A DNA stretch of 64,000 nucleotides, from the NCBI RefSeq assembly GCF_001422925.1, contig NZ_LMNI01000010.1, positions 352,777 through 416,776 of the forward strand. The letters are read 5' to 3'. This document shows positions 38,838 through 46,468 of this stretch, piece by piece. Made by a program: the position numbers and the translations under genes. How positions within the stretch are numbered: the first letter of the stretch is position 1; each line of letters starts with the position of its first letter. The notes under the pieces are model-generated. The model saw only the letters and a program-made list of their open reading frames with translations. It did not search any database and was not told where the DNA came from. The DNA is from Microbacterium sp. Leaf288 (lineage in GTDB: Bacteria; Actinomycetota; Actinomycetes; Actinomycetales; Microbacteriaceae).

Positions 38838-40828
38838 GCGAAGTCCTCCGCCGTGTTGACGAGCGCGTGCGATGCGATCGCCTCGCGGACGCGGCGGACG
38901 GCGTCGGCGATCGGCACGCCGTTCTCCTGCGAGCCGTCGCGGAAGCGGAACGACACGGTGCCGCCCGCCTGGTCCTGCGCGCCCGCGATGAGCTGGAGCG
39001 GCACCTTCTGCGTGGTGTGCGTGCGGATCTTCTTCTGCATGCGGTCGTCGGAGTGGTCGAGCTCGGCGCGGACGCCCTCGGCCTTCAGCTGGTCGATGAC
39101 CTCGCCGAGGTAATCCGCGAAGTCCTCCGCGACGGGGATGCCGACGACCTGGACGGGCGACAGCCACACCGGGAACGCGCCCGCGTAGTGCTCGAGCAGG
39201 ATCGCGAAGAACCGCTCGATCGAGCCGAAGAGCGCACGGTGGATCATGATCGGCCGCTTCTTCTGGCCGTCGCGGTCCGTGTACTCCAGCTCGAAGCGCT
39301 CGGGCAGGTTCGGGTCGACCTGCACGGTCGACAGCTGCCACGTGCGTCCGATGGCGTCGCGGGTCTTCAGGTCGATCTTGGGACCGTAGAAGGCGGCCTC
39401 GCCGGGCACCTCAGTGAGCTTCAGGCCGCTCGCGACCGCGACGTTGCGGAGGGCATTGGTGGAGTAGTCCCAGAACTCGTCCGAGCCGATCCACTTGTCC
39501 TTCTCGTCGTCGCGCATCGACAGCTCGAGCTCGAAATCGTCGAGACCGAAGTCGCGGAGCATCGAGATGACGAATTCGAGGACGCGGGTCGCCTCCTCCT
39601 CCAGCTGCTCGGGGGTGACGAACAGGTGCGAGTCGTCCTGCGTGAAGCCGCGCACGCGGGTGAGGCCGTGCAGGGCGCCCGACAGCTCGTTGCGGTAGAC
39701 CGTGCCGTTCTCGGCGAGGCGCATCGGCAGGTCGCGGTAGCTGCGCGCGCGCTCCTTGTAGATGAGGATGTGCATCGGGCAGTTCATCGGCTTCAGGTAG
39801 TAGTCCTGGCCGTGCTTCGTGATCTCGCCGCGCTCGTCGCGCTCCTCGTCCATCACGATGGGCGGGAACATCCCCTCCTTGTACGTGACGAGGTGGTTCG
39901 AGGTGAGGAACAGGTCCTCCTTCGAGATGTGCGGGGTGTACACGTAGGTGTAGCCGCCCGCGATGTGGCGACGGCGCGCGTGCTGCTCCATCTCGCCGCG
40001 CACGACGCCGCCGCGCGGATGCCACACCGACAGGCCGGAGCCGATCTCGTCGGGGAACGAGAACAGGTCGAGGTCTTTGCCGAGCTTGCGGTGGTCGCGC
40101 TTGGCGGCCTCCTCGAGGCGGCTCTGGTAGGCGCGCAGCTCGTCCTTGGTCGGCCACGCGGTGCCGTAGATGCGCTGGAGCTGGGGGTTCTTCTCGCTCC
40201 CGCGCCAGTAGGCGCCGGCGATGCGCTGCAGCGCCCAGCCGTTGCCGATCATGCGGGTGTTCGGCAGGTGCGGCCCGCGGCACAGGTCTTTCCAGACCGT
40301 CTGGCCGTCGCGGTCGACGTTGTCGTAGATCGTGAGCTCGCCGGCGCCCACCTCGACCGAGGCGCCCTCGGTCTTCTCGGCTCCCCCGCCCTTCAGACCG
40401 ATCAGCTCGAGCTTGAACGGCTCGTCCACGAGCTCGACGCGCGCCTCCTCGTCGCTGACGACGCGGCGGACGAAGCGCTGGCCCTCGCGGATGATGCGCG
40501 CCATCTCCTTGTCGATGGCCTTGAGGTCCTCGGGGGTGAAGGGGTGCTCCACGCCGAAGTCGTAGTAGAAGCCGTCGGTGATGGGCGGGCCGATGCCGAG
40601 GTTGGCCTGCGGGTTGATGCGCTGGACGGCCTGGGCGAGGACGTGCGCCGTCGAATGGCGCAGGATCGCGAGGCCGTCGGGGCTGTCGATGGTGACGGGC
40701 TCGACGGCATCCGTCTCCTCCACCACCGTCGCGAGGTCTTTCAGCTCGCCGTTCACGCGCAGCGCGACCACGGAGCGGTCGGGGAACAGGGCGAAGCCGT
40801 CGGCGGGATAGGGCACAGCGTCAGTCAC
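38834..40828 (-). CDS. thrS: threonyl-tRNA synthetase
   Basis: ThrRS charges tRNA-Thr. The 664-residue protein has the editing-domain HxxxH in [20 protein letters not shown], class II motif 1 and 2 regions ([40 protein letters not shown]), and motif 3 near [20 protein letters not shown], followed by the anticodon-binding domain. The GTG at 40828 follows AGGAGAGTTTCC. A threonine-rich leader lies just upstream. Confidence 0.96.
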   Translation of the reverse strand: MTDAVPYPADGFALFPDRSVVALRVNGELKDLATVVEETDAVEPVTIDSPDGLAILRHSTAHVLAQAVQRINPQANLGIGPPITDGFYYDFGVEHPFTPEDLKAIDKEMARIIREGQRFVRRVVSDEEARVELVDEPFKLELIGLKGGGAEKTEGASVEVGAGELTIYDNVDRDGQTVWKDLCRGPHLPNTRMIGNGWALQRIAGAYWRGSEKNPQLQRIYGTAWPTKDELRAYQSRLEEAAKRDHRKLGKDLDLFSFPDEIGSGLSVWHPRGGVVRGEMEQHARRRHIAGGYTYVYTPHISKEDLFLTSNHLVTYKEGMFPPIVMDEERDERGEITKHGQDYYLKPMNCPMHILIYKERARSYRDLPMRLAENGTVYRNELSGALHGLTRVRGFTQDDSHLFVTPEQLEEEATRVLEFVISMLRDFGLDDFELELSMRDDEKDKWIGSDEFWDYSTNALRNVAVASGLKLTEVPGEAAFYGPKIDLKTRDAIGRTWQLSTVQVDPNLPERFELEYTDRDGQKKRPIMIHRALFGSIERFFAILLEHYAGAFPVWLSPVQVVGIPVAEDFADYLGEVIDQLKAEGVRAELDHSDDRMQKKIRTHTTQKVPLQLIAGAQDQAGGTVSFRFRDGSQENGVPIADAVRRVREAIASHALVNTAEDFA

Positions 40829-40873
40829 GGAAACTCTCCTGGGAATGGCTCGGATTCAAGGCTACTCAGCTTC

Positions 40874-40890
40874 GGGCGCACGACGCGCCC
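40874..40890 (-). promoter_or_regulatory. thrS leader hairpin
   Basis: GGGCGC-gtcgt-GCGCCC forms a six-bp hairpin between the leader-peptide stop and thrS. GGCGCC at the end of the leader ORF (40901-40906) can pair with the same bases, so two exclusive structures are possible. There is no T run, so control would more likely be of translation than of termination. Confidence 0.5.
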
Positions 40891-40897
40891 TGCCCGC

Positions 40898-40963
40898 TCA
40901 GGCGCCGAGCGTTCGCGTGTCGGTCGTGTGTGCCGTTGCGGCGGTCGACCAGACGAGTTCCAC
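40898..40963 (-). CDS. threonine-rich leader peptide upstream of thrS
   Basis: A 21-codon frame from the GTG at 40963 encodes VELVWSTAATAHTTDTRTLGA, with six threonines among residues 7-18 (T7, T10, T13, T14, T16, T18). It ends 69 bases before thrS on the same strand. TAGACT (40975-40970) lies six bases upstream of the GTG, the spacing of a leaderless transcript. A Thr-rich peptide ahead of the threonyl-tRNA synthetase is the classic form of a ribosome-mediated attenuator. Confidence 0.72.
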   Translation of the reverse strand: MELVWSTAATAHTTDTRTLGA

Positions 40964-40969
40964 GCGACG

Positions 40970-40975
40970 AGTCTA
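40970..40975 (-). promoter_or_regulatory. -10 box of thrS leader transcript
   Basis: TAGACT on the minus strand, six bases before the leader GTG. No clear -35 is visible, which is common for actinobacterial promoters. Confidence 0.6.
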
Positions 40976-41031
40976 GCCAGTGGTTCTCGCGGGCCGGGTA
41001 TCAGGGGTGCCCGACGTCGCTCCTGAAGATC

Positions 41032-41059
41032 GTGACGAGAGCGCGTGCCGGGCAATATG
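41032..41059 (+). promoter_or_regulatory. promoter of the left hydrolase operon
   Basis: GTGACG, 16 bases and TATGCT form a plausible promoter 77 bases before the ATG at 41136. The remaining bases of the 307-base gap 40829-41135 hold the thrS leader and no other gene. Confidence 0.5.
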
Positions 41060-41135
41060 CTGACTCCGTCGTCGCCCGTGGGCCGGTCCCGCCTCGCCGC
41101 GACGATCTCCGTACGGCTGACGCTGGGGGGTCGAG

Positions 41136-42218
41136 ATGAGCGAGCACGAAGCCGCATCGACGGCGACGGATGCCTCGGAGGAGCGCGTTCGACGGCCGCT
41201 GCGCTGCGGCGAGCCGACGATCTACGAGTTCGACACCGAAGACGCCGTGCTGCTGAGGCTCACGCGCTTCGAGGGCGGTCGCAAGGGGCCGGTCATCCTG
41301 TCCCCCGGGTTCGGCACGTCGGCGTTCGCGTACACGATCGACACGACCGACACGAACTTCCCGGAGTACCTGTACGAGCGCGGCTACGACGTGTGGGTGC
41401 TCGACTACCGTGCGAGCCCCGCGCTGCCTTCCGGAGGCACGCAGTTCACGCTCGACGACATCGCCGCCTACGACTACCCCGCCGCGGTCGCGAAGGTGCG
41501 TGAAGTGTCGGGGGCGGACTCGGTGCAGATCGTGGCGCACTGCGTCGGATCGCTCACGATGCTGATGGCGCTCGGGCTGGGCCTGGAGGGGGTGCGCTCC
41601 GCGGTGGCGTCGCAGGTCACCCTGCACCCGCGGGGAGGCACGCTCAACGAGCTGCGCGCGGGGATCTACGCCGGGAACATCCTGCAGGCGCTGGGCTTCG
41701 ACACGCTCACCACCGAGTTCGACGACGACCCGTCGTGGGGCGAGACGCTGTACGACAAGGCGCTCGCCGTCTACCCCGCCGGCGATGAGCCCTGCGACCG
41801 CCCGTTCTGCCGGCGCGTGATGTTCATGTACGGCGAGGTGTACGACCACGCGCAGCTGAACGACGCGACGCACGACCACCTCGAGGAGGCGTTCGGCGTG
41901 GCGAACATGACCACGCTGCGCCACATCACCAGGATCCTCCGCGCGGACCACGCCGTGAGCGCCGACGGCGACCACGACTACCTCGACGACGTGTCGGGCC
42001 TCCGCGTGCCGATCGCGTTCCTCCATGGGGCCGACAACCGCCTGTTCCTCCCCGAAGGCAGCGAGATCACCTACGACGTGCTGCGTGAGCGCAACGGCGA
42101 CGAGCTCTACACGCGGGACGTGATCCCCGGGTACGCCCACATGGACTGCTTCATCGGGAAGGATGCCGCGCGCGACGTCTATCCCGTGATCACCGGCCGG
42201 CTCGACCGGCACAACTGA
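41136..42218 (+). CDS. alpha/beta hydrolase with Cys in the nucleophile position (A)
   Basis: The 360-residue soluble protein has an alpha/beta-hydrolase core: oxyanion segment PVILSPGFGTSAFAYT, lid region YDVWVLDYRASPALPSGGTQ, nucleophile elbow VQIVAHCVGSLTMLMAL, acid loop AFLHGADNRLFLPEGS and catalytic His in VIPGYAHMDCFIG. The elbow is A-H-C-V-G, so Cys136 replaces the usual Ser, as in PHA synthases. It is homologous to the hydrolase at 51082-52122 (same elbow, HGADNRxFLPE and GYxHxD motifs). The next gene follows in 21 bases. The substrate is probably a lipid or ester but is not shown. Confidence 0.82.
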   Translation: MSEHEAASTATDASEERVRRPLRCGEPTIYEFDTEDAVLLRLTRFEGGRKGPVILSPGFGTSAFAYTIDTTDTNFPEYLYERGYDVWVLDYRASPALPSGGTQFTLDDIAAYDYPAAVAKVREVSGADSVQIVAHCVGSLTMLMALGLGLEGVRSAVASQVTLHPRGGTLNELRAGIYAGNILQALGFDTLTTEFDDDPSWGETLYDKALAVYPAGDEPCDRPFCRRVMFMYGEVYDHAQLNDATHDHLEEAFGVANMTTLRHITRILRADHAVSADGDHDYLDDVSGLRVPIAFLHGADNRLFLPEGSEITYDVLRERNGDELYTRDVIPGYAHMDCFIGKDAARDVYPVITGRLDRHN

Positions 42219-42239
42219 CACGAGAACGAGGAGAGCGCC

Positions 42240-43697
42240 ATGACATCGATCGACCCGTCCCCGGCCGAGGCCACGGCTTCCGCGACCCACCCGGCGCTCG
42301 CCGACCTCGCCGCATACCCGTTCCTCTCCGCGCTGACCGAACGGCGCACGAGGCGCATCCCGAGGGGCTTCTCGGTCAACGCCGGCCCACTCAGCCACGA
42401 GAGCCACAACGCTCCCGCGCCGCTGAGCAAGCTCGAGGAGGCGATCCTCATCACGTGCGTGACGGGGATCACCGGCATCACGACCCACGACGGCCCACTC
42501 GTCGAGAACAACGGGCTCGACGAGCTGGGCACGCCGTTCCTGAACATCATGGCCCGCACCGGCAGCAGCGCCGACAACGCGCAGGCCACGCACTTCTTCA
42601 TGATCAACGACGACGGCATCTTCCTGCTCCGCGCGCCCCGCGGCGAGCGCGCCCTCGAGCTCCTCAAGGATCTGCCGCCGAGGTGGGGCGACTGGAGCGA
42701 AGCCGACTGGATCGGCGCGGCCGATGAGTGCCTGGTGCGCGTGTCGGACCGCCGACTGGACTTCCCGCGCGAGTGGCCTTACTACCTCGGCTGGAACAAC
42801 CAGGCGTCCAACGCCCCCGGGACGACGATCTTCTTCCCGGTCGTCGACTGCACGTGGCAGTACATCAACGCGATCATCATCCTGCTCACCGAGCCCGGAG
42901 GCATGCGTCCGCTGTTCCTCGACGACTGGCGCACCTTCCACCCGAAGAACGCAGTGGAATGGATTGCCAAGATCGGCAGCGGCCTCGGGATCGGCCCCAA
43001 GATCCCCTACCACCCGATCGGCGGGCTGGACCGTGTGCGCAGCGGCTACGTCAACAAGGCGAGTCAGGCACCCCTCGGCTTCGGCGGAGCGCTGCGCACC
43101 GACTACGAGTCCTTCTTCTACTTCCAGAACCTGATGCTGCTGGGCCAGTCGATGGGGCTGGGCGGGTGGATCCACGGCTCGGTGTTCCCGCCGTACATCT
43201 GGCAGCAGGACGACGCCAAAGGGTGGCACGGGCTCGGGTTCCGGCTCGAGGAGCCGAAGAAGCACCACAAGTGGCCACCGGTGCCGGCGTCTCAGGCCAA
43301 CCCGGTCGGGATCGACGGCATCCTCGAAGGCCTCACTCCCCCGTACGTGTCGTCGATGGACGAGGCCGTCGACCGCGTGGTCGAGTCCAAGTACAGCGCC
43401 ACCGGGCCGGCGTACGGCAACGAGAAGGTCTTCTCGAGCCCCTACCGCAACTCCGACGACGCGCGCGCGTTCCTTGAGAAGGGGACGCGGTTCGGGCCCG
43501 ACGAGATCGCGTACACGAAGGAGATCTGCAACTACATCTGGGACACCTACGGACGCTTCCCCGCGCACGTGGACGCCTTTTACACGCCCGGCATGTGGCT
43601 GCAGTTCTCGCATCTCGAGATGGAGTACTACGACCGCTTCTTCGACCCGCGACAGTACACCCGCCAGGCGGCCCACGACGGTCTCTGGCACCGCTGA
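42240..43697 (+). CDS. unidentified 485-residue protein of the alpha-dioxygenase cluster
   Basis: I do not recognise this protein. It starts MTSIDPSPAEATASATHPAL, has no signal peptide or membrane helix, and is rich in Trp and Tyr. Segments such as LSKLEEAILITCVTGITGIT and FQNLMLLGQSMGLGGWIHGS faintly recall the nitroreductase/SagB fold (helix pairing and the GLG turn), but no flavin site is certain. It is cotranscribed with the Cys-hydrolase and ends at a hairpin facing the P450 operon. It is the most obvious target for structure prediction in this region. Confidence 0.75.
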   Translation: MTSIDPSPAEATASATHPALADLAAYPFLSALTERRTRRIPRGFSVNAGPLSHESHNAPAPLSKLEEAILITCVTGITGITTHDGPLVENNGLDELGTPFLNIMARTGSSADNAQATHFFMINDDGIFLLRAPRGERALELLKDLPPRWGDWSEADWIGAADECLVRVSDRRLDFPREWPYYLGWNNQASNAPGTTIFFPVVDCTWQYINAIIILLTEPGGMRPLFLDDWRTFHPKNAVEWIAKIGSGLGIGPKIPYHPIGGLDRVRSGYVNKASQAPLGFGGALRTDYESFFYFQNLMLLGQSMGLGGWIHGSVFPPYIWQQDDAKGWHGLGFRLEEPKKHHKWPPVPASQANPVGIDGILEGLTPPYVSSMDEAVDRVVESKYSATGPAYGNEKVFSSPYRNSDDARAFLEKGTRFGPDEIAYTKEICNYIWDTYGRFPAHVDAFYTPGMWLQFSHLEMEYYDRFFDPRQYTRQAAHDGLWHR

Positions 43698-43703
43698 GAC
43701 GGG

Positions 43704-43733
43704 GAGCGGATGCCGGGCTGTCGGCATCCGCTC
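43704..43733. terminator. bidirectional terminator between convergent operons
   Basis: A perfect 12-bp stem GAGCGGATGCCG / CGGCATCCGCTC with a six-base loop sits between the stop at 43697 and the stop at 43739. Confidence 0.8.
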
Positions 43734-43738
43734 TGCCG

Positions 43739-44659
43739 TCATCCGTTCGCCGCGAAGAACGCCGCGACGGCGGCGGCTTCGTTGCTCACGTACTGGTAGC
43801 CCTCGTAGCGTCCGGTGGACGGATAGGCGAGCACTCCGAGCGAGCGCGGTGTGAGCGACGAGAACTCCTCGACGATCGCCATGTCGCCCCAGGGGTCACC
43901 GGTTCCCTGCACGTACTGGACGACGGTGGCCCCGAGGAGAGGGGCGACGTCCGCGGGGTTGTGACGGCTCGGAAGGGGCGCTCGGAGCAGGACGTAGAGG
44001 AGATCCGTGCTGCGCGCCGCCGCGGGGCCCAGCGGGCCGAGCACCTCTCGGGCGAAGTTGCGGTTGAACACGGGCAGGCGCGTGGGCTGGACCGCGAGCA
44101 GCGCTTTCACCGGCGGGCTGTCCGGGATCGCGTACATCACCGTGTTCGCGCCCGCCGACGTGCCGAGCGCACTGATGCGGTCGGGGTCGACGTCCTTCCG
44201 TGCTCGCAGGTAGGCCACGGCGCCCTGGAAGTCGCGGGCTTCCCACCGGCCCATCGTGAGGGGCGGGCGCTTGCCGCTTGCGCCATGGTTCGAGAGGTCG
44301 AGCAGCAGCACATGGAACCCGGCGTCGTGAAGTGCCTTCGTGGCCGGCAGGAAGTCCACGTCACGGTCGACGAACGGCACGCGGCCGGCAGTGTTGCCCG
44401 CGCGGTTCCAGAGCCAGCCGGGCACGACGACCACCGCGGGGCCGCGCTCGGCGCCGGAGGGCACGTACCAGGCTTTCAGCTCGACACCGTCGGTGGCGGC
44501 GAAGCCGACGTCCTCGAAAGCGAGGCCGTGCTCGGCGGGAGTGCGGGTGATCGGCTGCCGGTCGCCGTAGACCATGAGCTTCGTCAGGCGGAGCAGCTTC
44601 CGGATGCCGCGCTCCCCGCTCATCGGCACGGCATCGCCGTCAGAGCGCGACCGGGACAT
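43739..44659 (-). CDS. alpha/beta hydrolase, Ser nucleophile (B)
   Basis: The 306-residue hydrolase resembles dipeptidyl-peptidase/BAAT-like and YqkD-type proteins: GPAVVVVPGWLWNRAGNT, VLLLDLSNHGASGKRPPLTM (the D/H region after strand 4), nucleophile elbow SALGTSAGANTVMYAI and an acid-containing QYVQGTGDPWGDM. A weak N-terminal hydrophobic stretch exists but no clear signal peptide. ATG 44659 overlaps the P450 gene by 20 bases; GTG 44629 and ATG 44623 are alternatives. It is the last gene of the dioxygenase-SnoaL-P450 operon. Confidence 0.85.
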   Translation of the reverse strand: MSRSRSDGDAVPMSGERGIRKLLRLTKLMVYGDRQPITRTPAEHGLAFEDVGFAATDGVELKAWYVPSGAERGPAVVVVPGWLWNRAGNTAGRVPFVDRDVDFLPATKALHDAGFHVLLLDLSNHGASGKRPPLTMGRWEARDFQGAVAYLRARKDVDPDRISALGTSAGANTVMYAIPDSPPVKALLAVQPTRLPVFNRNFAREVLGPLGPAAARSTDLLYVLLRAPLPSRHNPADVAPLLGATVVQYVQGTGDPWGDMAIVEEFSSLTPRSLGVLAYPSTGRYEGYQYVSNEAAAVAAFFAANG

Positions 44660-45983
44660 GCTGACGGAACTCCACCCGCAGGCCGCTCGCGGGCAGCGGG
44701 AACAGCTCGTTCGTGAGGCTGAGATCCTGTTCGGGGATCGACCACTCGGCCCTGCGCAGCAGCAGCGTCAGGTACATCTTGACCGCGACCGTCACGATGT
44801 TCTCGCCCGGGCATCGGTGGTGAGTGCTCTGGCCGTCGCCGTGCGGGACGTAGCTTCCCGGAGGGAGTGCCGCCTCGTGCTTCGCCTCGAAGCGATCAGG
44901 GTCGAAGCGATCCGGATCGGGGAAGACATCGGGGTTGCGCATGTTGATGTGGATGCCGCCCATCGCTCCCCAGCCCTTGGGGATGCGGTAGCCGCCCACC
45001 TCCATGTCGGCCTGGACGCGGCCGAAGAAGGTCGCAGAGTTCATCGCGAAGTACCGGCGCACCTCTTTCGAGATCTGCTCGAGGTACTCCATCTGCTCGA
45101 TCTGCTCCATCGTGACGGGGCCTTCGGGCGACACGGCGAGGACCTCGGCGCGGGCGCGCTCCATGATGTCGGGGTGCTGGCCGACGATCATCGTGGTGAG
45201 GGTGAGCGGCACGAAGTAGCCGCCCTGCCCCGCGAAGATGAGGTGACGGATGTCGCCGCGCAGCGCGTCGACCGGGACGTCGGCGTCGTTCGCTGCGGCG
45301 ATCATCCGCGACACGATGTCGTCGTAGCCGCCCTGCTGGTGCGTGGCGAGCGCCTCGCCGACGATCTCGTCCATGCGCTTGCGGCCGGCGATCGCCTTGC
45401 CGTACTTGGTGCCGGGGATCGGCACGGGCAGCGTCATGAACGCGTCGCGCATGTTCGCAAGGTGCCGATCGAGCTCGGCCGCGTGCTCCTCACTGCGGTC
45501 GCCTGTGTAGAGCGCGCCGGTGAGGCGGGCTGCGAAGCGCTGCAGATCGGCGCGCAGGTCGTGAGCGGTGCCGCGGGCGAGCCACGGGTCGATCGAGCGT
45601 TCGAGCAGCTCCTGCATCGTCGGCAGATACGACGCGATCGCCGATCGGAAGCCGACCGCTCGCAGCATGACCGCCTTGCGCGTGTGATGCTCCACGCCGT
45701 CGATCAGCGCGAGCGAGCTCATGAAGATCTGCTCCGCCGAGATCGGGTCGGCGTCGCCGCGCACGATGCGCTCGTCGATCGCGAAGGTGTGGAACGCCTC
45801 GTGACCGGAGAAGACCACGAAGCTGTTGCCGAACAGCCGCGTCTTGAAGATCGGGCCGTACTTGTCGAGGCGTTCCTTGTAGAACTCGTGGTTGTTGCGG
45901 AGGATCGACAGGGTCTCGCCCAGCCAGGGCAGCCCGAATCGTCCGGGCGGGAGCGGCTTCTGGTTCGTCTTCGATTTCGCCAT
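44640..45983 (-). CDS. cytochrome P450 with atypical I-helix
   Basis: The 447-residue soluble P450 (MAKSKTNQKPLPPGRFGLPW) is close in style to CYP120/CYP26/CYP51. The K-helix ExxR is E307-R310 (KEVRR), the PERF-like segment is DPDRF near 361-365, and the heme Cys is C391 in HGDGQSTHHRCPGE. The I-helix reads HLIFAGQGGYFVPLTLT (247-263); where AGxD/ET is normal it has A251-G-Q-G254-G255, so the acid/Thr oxygen-activation pair is missing. That is seen in P450s that use peroxides or rearrange hydroperoxides. It is cotranscribed with the alpha-dioxygenase. No ferredoxin or reductase gene lies nearby. Confidence 0.92.
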   Translation of the reverse strand: MAKSKTNQKPLPPGRFGLPWLGETLSILRNNHEFYKERLDKYGPIFKTRLFGNSFVVFSGHEAFHTFAIDERIVRGDADPISAEQIFMSSLALIDGVEHHTRKAVMLRAVGFRSAIASYLPTMQELLERSIDPWLARGTAHDLRADLQRFAARLTGALYTGDRSEEHAAELDRHLANMRDAFMTLPVPIPGTKYGKAIAGRKRMDEIVGEALATHQQGGYDDIVSRMIAAANDADVPVDALRGDIRHLIFAGQGGYFVPLTLTTMIVGQHPDIMERARAEVLAVSPEGPVTMEQIEQMEYLEQISKEVRRYFAMNSATFFGRVQADMEVGGYRIPKGWGAMGGIHINMRNPDVFPDPDRFDPDRFEAKHEAALPPGSYVPHGDGQSTHHRCPGENIVTVAVKMYLTLLLRRAEWSIPEQDLSLTNELFPLPASGLRVEFRQHVPVAL

Positions 45984-45985
45984 CG

Positions 45986-46456
45986 TCACTTCGTCGTCTT
46001 CTTCTTGGGAAGCAGCTTCATCGTCCATCCGAACCAGCGTGACGAGCGGAAGACCCAGTTGATCATCTGCTGGTTCCACTCGTGAAGCCAGTACTCCTTG
46101 ATCCGGTGGTTCTCGTCGAGGATGAAGATGCCCGTGGCGCGGCCGTGGAGCGTCTTGATCGGCATCCGGATCTCGTATTTCAGGATGACGGTCGTGAAGG
46201 TCTCGCCCGCGGTGATGTCCAGGACCTCGCCCACGAACATCCCGTCCTTGATGAACTGGGTGAGCCGGGTGTACAGACCGACGATGTCGTCGGTCGTCGT
46301 GTAGTCGCCCGACATGTGGTTCTGGCCCGGGTAGTGGATGACCGCATCGGGGGCGAGCAGGTCGCGGAAGGCGACCATGTCCGCGGCCATGAGCACGTCC
46401 CAGTAGGTGCGGATCAGGTTGAACCGCGCTTCGCGGTCCGTCTCGGTGATCGTCAT
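45986..46456 (-). CDS. SnoaL/NTF2-like protein
   Basis: The 156-residue protein begins MTITETDREARFNLIRTYWD. The alpha+beta pattern (FRDLLAPDAVIHYPGQNHMS, then EIRMPIKTLHGRATGIFILD and IKEYWLHEWNQQ) is that of SnoaL-like polyketide-cyclase/ester-isomerase folds, with candidate acid-base residues H41 and H50 in the cavity strand. It lies between the P450 (two bases) and the alpha-dioxygenase (12 bases), so the three are one unit. It may catalyse an isomerisation, cyclisation or dehydration of the product, or simply bind it. Confidence 0.8.
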   Translation of the reverse strand: MTITETDREARFNLIRTYWDVLMAADMVAFRDLLAPDAVIHYPGQNHMSGDYTTTDDIVGLYTRLTQFIKDGMFVGEVLDITAGETFTTVILKYEIRMPIKTLHGRATGIFILDENHRIKEYWLHEWNQQMINWVFRSSRWFGWTMKLLPKKKTTK

Positions 46457-46468
46457 GACGCTCCCTCC

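Noticed and set aside
41001..43742. 913-codon minus-strand open frame opposite the left hydrolase operon
   Set aside because: Low-complexity Arg/Val/Glu composition and full overlap with two well-supported plus-strand genes.
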